Source: Desulfocapsaceae bacterium | GTDB lineage: Bacteria; Desulfobacterota; Desulfobulbia; Desulfobulbales; Desulfocapsaceae | Direction of reading: 5' to 3' | DNA: 46,612 nt | Assembly (NCBI GenBank): GCA_030653035.1 | Contig: JAUSAB010000033.1 | Coordinates: forward strand, 1 to 46,612 | Part shown: positions 8,255-15,865 of the stretch, in pieces | Layout: each line of letters starts with the position of its first letter | Numbering within the stretch: position 1 is the first letter of the stretch | Position numbers and translations under genes: made by a program | The notes under the pieces: generated by a model | Database searches by the model: none | Told to the model about the DNA's origin: nothing | What the model saw: the letters and a program-made list of their open reading frames with translations, nothing else

Positions 8255-9268
8255 TTAATTAAGAAAAATTTCAATTTTAGCTTCTTTCCTCAGTTTATCA
8301 ACATGCTCCAAACGCAGTCTGCTAACACACCTCTCTTCAAGATATTTTTTTATATAATCCCTGACCTGGTCTAATGAGAGATATCCTGCAGGATCCTTTT
8401 CAAGAACCTGTAAGATGTGGTAGCCATATTTGGTCTTAATAACCTCACTGGTTTTTTCTTTTTCGATACTAAAAGCAATTTCGTCAAACTCCGGGGGCAT
8501 GAATCCACGCTCTACAAAATCAAGTTCCCCCCCTTGCTTCTTTGAACGAAGACAATCAGATTGTTCCTCGGCCAGTGTGGCAAAATCCTGGCCAGCCTGG
8601 ATTTTCTTCAAGATGTTTTCAGCTTTCTGACGAGCGGTCTCTTGTTTTGCTTGATCAGAGTTTTCTTCTACCTGAACCAGAATATGCCGAACCTTCACCT
8701 TTTCTTTCTTTTTGAAATTTTCTTTTCCCTGCTCGTAATATGACAGAATTTCTTCTTTCGTAGGTTCACAATGTAACACCCCCACGCTGTCCAGGTATGC
8801 ATTCATCTGAAGCTTGCGTCTTAATGAAATCAACAGTTCCTCTTCGCTCAAATGCTTCGCTTTCAGAAACTGTTCAAATTCCTCAGGCGTCTTATATTGT
8901 TTTTTTTGAGAAGCCAGTTCCTCTTTTAACTTTTGTTCAATGTCCGATATATCGTATTGTTGGATTGCCTGGGCTAGAACTTCGTCATTAATAACTTTAT
9001 TAAGGGCTTTTTTCTTTAGAGTAAGTAACAATTCCGGAGCAACTGTTGTCACGCCAAACTTTGAATATTTCTTGAGACTTTTGTTAACCTCGGGTGTAAG
9101 AGTACTTTCCTTAATTGGTTTACCATTTACCTTTGCTATAACCTTATCTTTATTATCTTCCTCCACTGGTTTTGACTGACAAAAGCCGGTAGAAAACGAA
9201 AAGATGGGGACCATGAAAAAGGTTACCAAAAAGAAAATTGAGGTCGCCTTGTGAATTCGCTTAACCAT
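8255..9268 (-). CDS. Periplasmic parvulin-type peptidyl-prolyl cis-trans isomerase (SurA/PrsA-like)
   Basis: This 337-residue protein has a signal peptide (about residues 1-31), a helical SurA-N-like chaperone region with VIAKVNGKPI at the start of the mature part, and a rotamase domain from about residue 190. That domain shows VRHILVQV, GGELDFVERGFMPPEFDEIAF and KYGYHILQV, all typical of parvulins. It should act as a foldase for secreted proteins. The subtilisin-like protease gene ends 43 bases upstream and the OmcZ-like gene precedes that, so the cytochrome or the protease is its likely client. A PPIase gene is also reported beside omcZ and ozpA in Geobacter (from memory, not checked). Confidence 0.9.
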   Translation of the reverse strand: MVKRIHKATSIFFLVTFFMVPIFSFSTGFCQSKPVEEDNKDKVIAKVNGKPIKESTLTPEVNKSLKKYSKFGVTTVAPELLLTLKKKALNKVINDEVLAQAIQQYDISDIEQKLKEELASQKKQYKTPEEFEQFLKAKHLSEEELLISLRRKLQMNAYLDSVGVLHCEPTKEEILSYYEQGKENFKKKEKVKVRHILVQVEENSDQAKQETARQKAENILKKIQAGQDFATLAEEQSDCLRSKKQGGELDFVERGFMPPEFDEIAFSIEKEKTSEVIKTKYGYHILQVLEKDPAGYLSLDQVRDYIKKYLEERCVSRLRLEHVDKLRKEAKIEIFLN

Positions 9269-9311
9269 TTTAATTCATTAATACAATAACTGAGAGTTTT
9301 ATCATTACTGT

Positions 9312-10802
9312 TCATTGATCAATGGTGATCGCTGCCGAGGAACCAATTGTTCCTATCGGCAAGAAAACGACATTAAATGCAGCACCACTTGCATCAAGAG
9401 AGAAGGAGACATCCTGCGATAACTGACTGCTAAAAAGAATCCTTTTTGAAAGATCATCTCTGACACAACCATTCTCATAAACAACAACCCGCACACCGAC
9501 AAGAGACTTGTTGGCGATGCCAACCTGATACGTCATGTCAAAAAAGGTGTAGAATCTATTATCACTTCTGTGTTTAGAACCCTTGACCAGCTCAAATGAT
9601 ACACCAGCAGTAATCCTCAGGGCAGTCGCGACATCAATCAGACCATAGCCGTAAACATCGTCTTTGCCGGGATCACCCAGATCTCGAGCACTCATTTGCA
9701 ACTGCATGCGAACATCCCGATTATTGGCAATACCGTCATTATTCAAATCGTTCACTCCTGCTGACAAAACAAGGGCCGCCAAACCTGAAACATGAGGCGC
9801 TGCCTGGGATGTTCCACTCAAATCTGCATAGCCATTATTCAAAGAAGTCGACTTGATGGCAACACCGGGAGCCGCCAATTCAATTTGTGAGCCAAGAGGA
9901 GCAAACCAACCCTGTTGATCTGCGCTATCCGTTCCTGTCACTGCAATAACAGAATTATATGCAGCGGGATAAGTGACATCCCCTCCATTTGTATTCCCGG
10001 CTGCGGCAACCAGAAGGACTCCCGCGTCATATGCAGCATCGCATGCGTCTTGAAGGGCCGGGGAATCAGGGCCTCCAATACTTATATTGACAACATCCAT
10101 TTTATTATCAACAGCCCACTCAATGCCTTCTATTATCCAGCTTAAAAGAGCAAAACCGCCACCATCAAGCACTTTCAAGGCATAGATTTCTGCATTGGGG
10201 GCCACACCAACCACCCCGCTGCCATTAGCGGCAGCAGCAATAATTCCGGCCACGTGGGTTCCATGGCTGTTCCAGCTATCGTCATAAGGGTCATTGTCCT
10301 TAAAAACAAAATCCCAGCCGCCCTTATAATTCATGGCAAACTCTTGATGGGTATAATCTATACCGGTATCTAAAATAGCAACCCGAACGCCATTGCCGGT
10401 AATATTCATGGAATGAGCTGCTTGACTCCCTATATGCTTTACCCCCCAGGAATTTTGGTATTCAATCGGATCCGCTACTGACTCTGCGACTATTGCTATC
10501 GGGTCAACCACCGAATAAATCGTATCTTCAACAACATATTTCACTCTCGGGTCTTTGCGCAAACGCTCCACCGCCTGATCTGAGAGCTTAGCGGTATAAG
10601 CTGGGATATGACGAAACTTATGCTTTATTTCAATATCCTTACCGAGCATAAGTGCTTTTTCAGAAGGTCCCGGGTCATTATGAAAACCGATAATGACTGA
10701 ACGCCCCGTCGCTTGAGCCGGAACAATAAAACAGAAGGATAAAAAGAGAACACAGGTAAAGATCAATGATACGCTTACCCGCAATCTATTCATAAAAAGC
10801 AT
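9312..10802 (-). CDS. ozpA: Secreted subtilisin-like serine protease, OzpA-type OmcZ maturase
   Basis: This 496-residue S8 protease has a signal peptide (about 1-31) and an I9-like propeptide (about 33-100). The catalytic domain shows Asp145 (AILDTGID), His180 (SHGTHVAG), oxyanion Asn270 (AAAGN) and Ser332 (SGTSQAAPH), all intact. A beta-rich C-terminal tail of about 100 residues follows. In Geobacter sulfurreducens the equivalent enzyme next to omcZ, OzpA, cuts the C-terminal part off OmcZ; the same role is inferred here from the adjacent OmcZ homologue. The start at 10802 is preferred because AGGGGAG lies seven bases upstream; ATG at 10793 and a start at 10832 are alternatives. The symbol is given by context. 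Confidence 0.88.
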   Translation of the reverse strand: MLFMNRLRVSVSLIFTCVLFLSFCFIVPAQATGRSVIIGFHNDPGPSEKALMLGKDIEIKHKFRHIPAYTAKLSDQAVERLRKDPRVKYVVEDTIYSVVDPIAIVAESVADPIEYQNSWGVKHIGSQAAHSMNITGNGVRVAILDTGIDYTHQEFAMNYKGGWDFVFKDNDPYDDSWNSHGTHVAGIIAAAANGSGVVGVAPNAEIYALKVLDGGGFALLSWIIEGIEWAVDNKMDVVNISIGGPDSPALQDACDAAYDAGVLLVAAAGNTNGGDVTYPAAYNSVIAVTGTDSADQQGWFAPLGSQIELAAPGVAIKSTSLNNGYADLSGTSQAAPHVSGLAALVLSAGVNDLNNDGIANNRDVRMQLQMSARDLGDPGKDDVYGYGLIDVATALRITAGVSFELVKGSKHRSDNRFYTFFDMTYQVGIANKSLVGVRVVVYENGCVRDDLSKRILFSSQLSQDVSFSLDASGAAFNVVFLPIGTIGSSAAITIDQ

Positions 10803-10949
10803 AAAGTGGCTCCCCTTATGAACAGGAAACAAGCAGAAAAATAGAAGTCATACAGATGGGAGTTTATGAAAGCAAGCTTTCCAATCAAGAAGTATGTGAA
10901 CTGTTTACCTTCACACTCGCTGTTTCGTGTTATCGAAAATTCAAGACCT

Positions 10950-10975
10950 GGGGGGAGGCTTTAAACCCTCCCCCC
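10950..10975 (-). terminator. GC-rich hairpin after the omcZ-like gene
   Basis: GGGGGGAGG (10950-10958) pairs perfectly with CCTCCCCCC (10967-10975) around an 8-base loop. It lies 35 bases past the omcZ-like stop on the minus strand. There is no clean T-run, so it may be an attenuator or an mRNA-stabilising hairpin setting cytochrome over protease dosage rather than a full terminator. Confidence 0.5.
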
Positions 10976-11010
10976 GGTTCTTCAAACAGGTAAAGACAAG
11001 TTAAAACACG

Positions 11011-12468
11011 TTATCTTTTTCTGATTTTGGTGGTAGCTTTGCCCCATATAGAAGTTACGGTCACAATGCTTGGACTGACTTGGCATGTCGCTGTGATTTG
11101 GGTATCACTCCAACCCGTAACCGTGCAGGCTACCTTTTTCCCTCTACTATCAACGGCAACAAGACCAGAACCGGAATTAAGAGCATTCAAATCTGAATTA
11201 ATATCTGAATAACCGGTTCCCTTAATGGTAATATTTTTTCCACTGCTAACAATGGAAGTATTTTTTATGGCGGGAACCACTGACAGATGCACAGCATTAC
11301 TGGCTTTGTCAACTTTTACTACGCGGAAGTCGTAATTTCCGGCTTTCAGGGTTGACGGCAAAGTTACCGTCAGGGAATCGGCAGTGATTACCGTGGGAAC
11401 AAGTTCAACAGGAGTACCATCAAGAGGCGTCAAAACAACTTTAGAGGTCAATACGATATCACCGGCAGGTCCAGTGACGACATTAGTAAAGGCAGTGCCT
11501 TTAGCAGTAATGACAGCAGTCGTTCCTGCGGTAACCTTTGCCACGCTCAAGCCTGACACGTCAGGCATAACCGGTCCTGAAGCAGGTGCAGCAGCAGACA
11601 TACCGGCAAAGCCATGGCATCCATTACAGTCAACATTGTTACCAATATGGCCATAATAGGCATCTTCCTTGCCAGGAACAATGGTGGTGGCATTGGCACT
11701 ATTGGGTGAATTCGCCTGAATGTTGTGAAGAGAAGCTACACCATGGCACTTTTCACATGCGCGTATCTTTTGATCATTGGGCAAACTAAAATCATGACAA
11801 AACAGACATTCAGCGTTGTTGCCAAGACCCAAGCCAGTACTGTGATGGGTACCAGAGTTGCTCAGGACATTCAAGCCCGTCGCAGTATTTAACCCGGCAT
11901 CATGACAAAAAGTACATTCTCCCTCACCATTTGGACCAGGATTTGGCTTGCTGCTTGGCCATGGGGTAACAAGGCTTGGAGCATAGGTTGGAATGTAATG
12001 AGGGACCAGGGGGTCATCAATGAAGCCATGGCATGCCTTACAATTTTCAGCCTTGGCTTTAGCGGTGAGATGATGAACAGAAGCTTCATTGGCAATTTGA
12101 GTATGACAGAACAAACAATCTCTGTATGTATTAAAGACATACGACGAAGTTGCTGGGTTCCATACCTGTTGATGACAGGAGAGACATTGGTAGGTAGTAT
12201 CTCCTGACTGGTCAAAAGGTGCCGAATTGGGTACCTGCAGAGGTTTGTTGACAAGGAGATGATGGCGATCGGGAATGGTTCCGGGGTTTACGATATTTGG
12301 ATTCTGATGACATACCCGGCAATCTGGTTCAGTCAGATTGTTAAAAGAAGCGTCCGGAATACCTAATATTTGATTGACAGGTGGCGGTGGAACATTTGCC
12401 CAACTTATTACAGCAGGCACAACCACCAAAAGCGCAGCCAGCAGGTATTGTTTTTTGCTACCAACCAT
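11011..12468 (-). CDS. omcZ: OmcZ-like octahaem extracellular cytochrome (nanowire type)
   Basis: This 485-residue protein has a signal peptide (about 1-24) and then VPPPPVNQILGI..., almost the same as the start of mature Geobacter OmcZ. Eight CXXCH motifs occur at residues 50-54, 95-99, 118-122, 143-147, 185-189, 221-225, 238-242 and 281-285. His pairs near 69-70, 132-133 and 208-209 plus GVASLHNIQ and YYGHIGNN are candidate distal ligands. The haem part ends near residue 290. The remaining 195 residues are beta-rich, Ig/IPT-like, and correspond to the part removed when Geobacter OmcZ matures. Geobacter OmcZ has one unusual CX14CH motif; here that haem site is an ordinary CLSCH. GGGAGG lies 8 bases before the ATG. 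Protease, isomerase and a half-size paralogue follow. Confidence 0.92.
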   Translation of the reverse strand: MVGSKKQYLLAALLVVVPAVISWANVPPPPVNQILGIPDASFNNLTEPDCRVCHQNPNIVNPGTIPDRHHLLVNKPLQVPNSAPFDQSGDTTYQCLSCHQQVWNPATSSYVFNTYRDCLFCHTQIANEASVHHLTAKAKAENCKACHGFIDDPLVPHYIPTYAPSLVTPWPSSKPNPGPNGEGECTFCHDAGLNTATGLNVLSNSGTHHSTGLGLGNNAECLFCHDFSLPNDQKIRACEKCHGVASLHNIQANSPNSANATTIVPGKEDAYYGHIGNNVDCNGCHGFAGMSAAAPASGPVMPDVSGLSVAKVTAGTTAVITAKGTAFTNVVTGPAGDIVLTSKVVLTPLDGTPVELVPTVITADSLTVTLPSTLKAGNYDFRVVKVDKASNAVHLSVVPAIKNTSIVSSGKNITIKGTGYSDINSDLNALNSGSGLVAVDSRGKKVACTVTGWSDTQITATCQVSPSIVTVTSIWGKATTKIRKR

Positions 12469-12644
12469 TATAAAATCCTCCCATTTTTTTGGTTAATATT
12501 AATCTACCTGATAAAAAGTTATTATTTTACCAAGTTGTTAAATGTGTAAAATATAGTATCTCAACTTTCCGACTTATGGCGCGAAACGCTAAATTATCAC
12601 ACAACAGCATGCAATGATAAAAGATTTTCATTAAAAATTCTTCA

Positions 12645-12678
12645 CTTCATGATATGAAGGTTTTGCAACAAACATCAA
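12645..12678 (-). promoter_or_regulatory. Possible sigma70-type promoter upstream of the omcZ-like gene
   Basis: On the minus strand TTGATG (12673-12678) is followed after 18 bases by TATCAT (12649-12654), a fair -35/-10 pair. A small palindrome CTTCAT-GAT-ATGAAG (12645-12659) overlaps the -10 and could be an operator. It lies 180 bases upstream of the ATG. The region is AT-rich, so chance matches are likely. Confidence 0.25.
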
Positions 12679-12702
12679 TAATATCAACGAGGAAGGACTA
12701 AA

Positions 12703-13253
12703 ATGAATACCACCATCCAACAACATCAGGAGCAACAAGAGGTAAAGCGCCAGCAGGGTAAAATCTCTTCGTTCATTGGAAATTTTCAGGCCGGCACCCT
12801 TCTCAATAAAAGCGGCGTAGTGAAATTAAGAGGGGTTTCACCCCTAGCACTTTTCCCGCTATTTTCATGTTACCTTTTGCAGGGAAACAATTTTTACAGC
12901 GGAATAATCACCAATGCCGCCTTGCCATTCAAGAAGAATAGGGCCTAGATGTGCTGAAGAGCCCTCACCACAAATGGTGTAAGCTTTTGTTATTCCTGGC
13001 TGTACAGGTTTCCAATTTCTTCTTTTTGCTCACCGGCAAGGAAAGAGAAAAGGTTTTGATCTTTAATGACAGCACCTATGATCGATCTCGATTCAAGGTC
13101 ATTGAACTTCTTGCCTGGTTTTTTGATCATACCGCCAGGTTGAAAGGCTTCAAGCTGTTGACATTGGGGTGCTCTGATGCCACATTTCCGATCCCTGATG
13201 GGGCCATCTCGGTCGGGTCGGCATGCTCATCAAAATCATCAAGACATTCTTGA
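12703..13253 (+). pseudogene. IS4-type transposase remnant, frameshifted and truncated
   Basis: A good ribosome site (GAGGAAGG) precedes the ATG at 12703. The first frame (KISSFIGNFQ, NKSGVVKLRG, LFPLFSCYLLQGNNFYS) ends at a TAG at 12946. The family continues in another frame from about 12945 (LDVLKSPHHKWCKLLLF, KVLIFNDSTYDRSR, ELLAWFFDH, LKGFKLLTLGCSD), so a frameshift lies near 12943. The reading ends at 13253, soon after the first catalytic Asp region; more than half of the transposase is missing. It lies back to back with the omcZ-like gene, whose upstream region may include an end of this element. Confidence 0.75.
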
Positions 13254-13254
13254 T

Positions 13255-14052
13255 TTACCTAACATTAGCCCCATTTAGAATAGCAGGTAAAAAGATTATC
13301 CATGGAAATGATTTCTTCTTAGAGATAGAGCTTGACAAATACACCTCCGTGTTACTGACAGTATCCTTCTGAAGAAGGTAAAAACCTGCGGGCGTGGTAT
13401 TACCTGCGATGAAAGTAATGACAGCTGTTTCACCCTTAAGAAGATTAAAATCCCAGCTTTGTGCCAGGGCCGTGTCTTCAATGGGCGGATCTAAGTACTG
13501 ATCGAATATTTTATCGAAAAAAATCTTATTATCAAGTCGCGATACAAATGATGACGATGTGCCCGAGAGGACAAAATTATCTACAATATCACCCGTGTAT
13601 ATTTCACCCCCAGTGCCTGTGCTACCAGTCCCTGCCCAGCCAGTCTCGTCAATCTCCCATGAGAGGCCGATTTCGGGAGTACCACTTATTTCACCTGTTT
13701 CATTGAGTTCTTCGTTCAGACTATAATCAAGATCATAGTCTAAATACACTGACACGGAATGAGCCCCCGCTCCTGTTACTGTAATCGTAAGGGCTCCTAA
13801 TCCGTCCTTCAAAGGAAGAACATCATCGGTGAGATGAAAATTGCGATGATCGATGGAAGAGGGCAAACCCGCCAGTGTTGTCAACTGTCCACCAGTAAAA
13901 AAATCAAAATCACAAGGCCCATTAAGACAATAGGTTGTGCCGTCTATATTGATCCCCCAATCGTACAGTTCTGTCTCGGCATGGGCAACCGAGCTGACAT
14001 TCAACAAAAAACATGCAGCAAGTAATGATGTTAAGAAATTCTTCACACTCAC
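13255..14052 (-). CDS. Secreted protein of unknown function
   Basis: This 265-residue protein is not recognised. It has a clear signal peptide (about 1-25, cleavage after AHA). The mature part is acidic and rich in Gly, Thr and Ser, with beta-type segments (LGALTITVTGAG, HSVSVYLDYDLDYSLNEE) resembling a secreted beta-sandwich domain. Two Cys (YCLNGPC) could form a disulfide. The C-terminus is basic-hydrophobic (KKKSFPWIIFLPAIL), which may be a membrane or sorting tail. The stop codon lies only 2 bases from the transposase remnant, so the original C-terminus could have been altered. The start is GTG at 14052; GTG at 14046 is also possible. Confidence 0.6.
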   Translation of the reverse strand: MSVKNFLTSLLAACFLLNVSSVAHAETELYDWGINIDGTTYCLNGPCDFDFFTGGQLTTLAGLPSSIDHRNFHLTDDVLPLKDGLGALTITVTGAGAHSVSVYLDYDLDYSLNEELNETGEISGTPEIGLSWEIDETGWAGTGSTGTGGEIYTGDIVDNFVLSGTSSSFVSRLDNKIFFDKIFDQYLDPPIEDTALAQSWDFNLLKGETAVITFIAGNTTPAGFYLLQKDTVSNTEVYLSSSISKKKSFPWIIFLPAILNGANVR

Positions 14053-14225
14053 CTCTCTCTAAGAATGACACCTTAACAAGGCATTTGAATTTACCGATGG
14101 ATCAGGATTGTCAGTTTAAAACAAACAAGACGAGCAAAATCATTACAGCATTTTATATTTTGGAGAAAACTTGCCACATTCTTGCTACACATCCTGTATG
14201 TTTCTTTTTATTATATAAAATTTTC

Positions 14226-14278
14226 TTATTAACAGCAATATAAAATGAACGTGATTCATTTTATATTGCTGTTAATAA
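14226..14278. repeat. 23-bp perfect palindrome with 7-base loop
   Basis: Positions 14226-14248 (TTATTAACAGC...AAAATGA) are the exact reverse complement of 14256-14278, with ACGTGAT as the spacer. The stem is AT-rich and far longer than usual terminators, with no T-run. It lies 170 bases upstream of the secreted protein gene. The rest of 14053-14440 is AT-rich and shows nothing else recognisable. Confidence 0.8.
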
Positions 14279-14471
14279 CACCCTTGTATTAATATTATTA
14301 ATGATCTTATTTTTACTATTAGGAATACATGTTACCTTGTATTTGGTACCATACTGATAAATGAATTTTTGTTTGCGGAGTGGATATTTTGTGAAATGCA
14401 GGAAAGTTGTGTGGTTTGTAGTTATTTAAGGAAGAGACAACTAGGAATAGTTGTTTTCAGCTATTTTGTAT

Positions 14472-14569
14472 GGATAAGCGAGTTCGAAGTCTATGCTTAT
14501 CCGTGAAACTTCGAAGTGAGGATTCTTGTTTCCTGTTGAATTACAGGAAAAAGGCGACTCCTCGCGGAG
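14472..14569. other. Hairpin-rich stretch, possible small RNA or mobile-element relic
   Basis: Three hairpins follow each other: GGATAAGC/GCTTATCC (14472-14479 with 14495-14502), TTTCCTGT/ACAGGAAA (14529-14536 with 14543-14550) and CTCC-TCGC-GGAG (14558-14569). TTCGAA occurs twice between the first two. A 73-codon minus-strand frame (14441-14662) covers the stretch, but it has no ribosome site and runs through the terminator at 14661, so it is not called as a gene. Confidence 0.35.
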
Positions 14570-14660
14570 AGGCTGCTGTATGGCTGCCATTGGTTCACAT
14601 AATGCTCGTAATATGAAAACGTTAATTAACAACCTGTTCAAAATCAAACGCTGATAAAAC

Positions 14661-14696
14661 AAAAAGGTTCAGGAGGAAACCCTCCTGAACCTTTTT
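14661..14696 (-). terminator. Strong bidirectional intrinsic terminator
   Basis: AAAAAGGTTCAGGAGG (14661-14676) pairs with CCTCCTGAACCTTTTT (14681-14696): a 16-bp perfect stem, loop AAAC, with T-runs on either strand. It is placed to end the minus-strand transcript from the FKBP and mini-protein genes. Confidence 0.85.
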
Positions 14697-14755
14697 CAAC
14701 GTCCGAACTTTAAAGATACTGACCTGTCAGCAGACGACACTCTCTACCGAGATAT

Positions 14756-14938
14756 CTATTCTTTTTTCTTACCTTCCTGCTTTTTCTCTTTCTTCTTGGT
14801 CTTTTCCTTGTCGTTCGTCTTTTCTTTTTTCAGTTTTTTACCCTCATCTTCAACGGGCAACGGGCAACTGGAACAATAATTGCCTTTTTTATCAAACTTA
14901 TGACAACATTTTTTTTTCACCTTCTTAGCGTCACCCAT
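14756..14938 (-). CDS. Small Lys-rich protein with Cys/His cluster
   Basis: This 60-residue protein is not recognised. The N-terminal part holds CCH (residues 11-13) and CxxC (22-25), a possible metal-binding site. The second half is almost all Lys and Glu, giving a disordered, highly charged tail. GAGG lies 8 bases before the ATG. The gene starts 16 bases after the FKBP isomerase stop and is followed by a strong terminator, so it is the last gene of that transcript. Translation is likely; the function is unknown. Confidence 0.6.
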   Translation of the reverse strand: MGDAKKVKKKCCHKFDKKGNYCSSCPLPVEDEGKKLKKEKTNDKEKTKKKEKKQEGKKKE

Positions 14939-14954
14939 TTTTCAAACCTCGTTA

Positions 14955-15728
14955 CTATTTTTTCGCTGGGGCAGGGGCTGCAGATGCCGGAGCAGTTGCA
15001 GCAGCCGGGGCTGGAACGGCTTCTTTCTTTTCAATAGAGATAAGCTCTACATCGAAAAGGAGAACAGAATTAGGCTCAATTACTGGTGGCGCACCCTGCT
15101 CACCATAGGCAAGGTTGGAAGGAATAGCAAGCTTGTACTGGGAACCGACAGTCATCAGCTTCATGGCCTCGCTCCAGCCAGGAATCACTTGATCCACACC
15201 AAAGACCGCAGGCTCTCCCCGTTTACGGGAATCATCAAAAACCTTGCCATCAATAAAGGTTCCGGTATAATGGACCTTTACCTGATCCCCATCCTTGACC
15301 TTCTCGCCGCTGCCTTTTTTCACTTCTTCATACTGCAGGCCACTCTTGGTAACAACAACTCCTTTTTTATCTTTATTCTTGGACAGAAATTCATCACCAA
15401 TCTTCTTGTTTTTTTCCTGCATCTCTTTTAACTGGGCAGCCTGTTTTGCCTGCATCTTTGTCGCAAACTCTTTTTGCACCTGGGCCACTTCTTCAGGAGT
15501 TACCAGCTGTTTATTTCCTTTATAAGAATCGTTGATACCCTGAATCAAACGATCATAATTAATATCTTCCTTCATCCCCTTGAAGTAGGTTCCCACATCC
15601 AACCCCATACTGTAGCTGAGTTTATCCTGAAAGGTCTTCAGTTCGGCAACAGGTTTATCCTTATCAGCCGCAAATCCCAAGGCCGGAAACAACAGGGCCA
15701 TCAAAGCAAATACCATCAATCTGTTCAT
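14955..15728 (-). CDS. FKBP-type peptidyl-prolyl cis-trans isomerase (FkpA/Mip-like)
   Basis: This 257-residue protein has a signal peptide (about 1-21, MNRLMVF...ALGFAAD). A helical N-terminal dimerisation domain of the FKBP_N type follows (KLSYSMGLDVGTYFK, long Gln/Lys helix), then the FKBP domain from about residue 130 (VKVHYTGTFIDGKVFDDS, AVFGVDQVIPGWSEAMKLM, YGEQGAPPVIEPNSVLLFDVELI). The tail is Pro/Ala-rich. It should speed proline isomerisation of periplasmic or surface proteins. The start at 15728 is chosen because AAGGAGA lies 8 bases upstream and the signal peptide begins there; the frame is open for 45 more codons upstream. The window holds a second periplasmic isomerase of another family. 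Confidence 0.92.
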   Translation of the reverse strand: MNRLMVFALMALLFPALGFAADKDKPVAELKTFQDKLSYSMGLDVGTYFKGMKEDINYDRLIQGINDSYKGNKQLVTPEEVAQVQKEFATKMQAKQAAQLKEMQEKNKKIGDEFLSKNKDKKGVVVTKSGLQYEEVKKGSGEKVKDGDQVKVHYTGTFIDGKVFDDSRKRGEPAVFGVDQVIPGWSEAMKLMTVGSQYKLAIPSNLAYGEQGAPPVIEPNSVLLFDVELISIEKKEAVPAPAAATAPASAAPAPAKK

Positions 15729-15865
15729 TACCATTATCTCCTTTTTAAATTTTATCTCAACAACATGACCTGCCAACCTATCTATATAGGCAAACACTGA
15801 TAAACATTCTTTGTACTTCAGCAAGTAATCTCTTGCAATAGACATTTTTTTTAAGCTATCCAAAA

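Noticed and set aside
12469-12702. c-di-GMP/cGAMP (GEMM) riboswitch upstream of the omcZ-like gene
   Set aside because: Geobacter electron-transfer genes often carry one, so I looked for it. No GGCAAACC or GACGCAAAG-like core is present on the minus strand between the possible promoter and the ATG.
12937-12960. Programmed frameshift in the IS4-type transposase
   Set aside because: There is no clear slippery sequence, this family does not normally use frameshifting, and the downstream frame stops long before the remaining catalytic residues. Decay is the simpler reading.
14441-14662. 73-residue minus-strand protein
   Set aside because: The start lies inside a strong terminator stem, no ribosome site precedes it, and the sequence is full of hairpins. 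Treated as a non-coding structured stretch.
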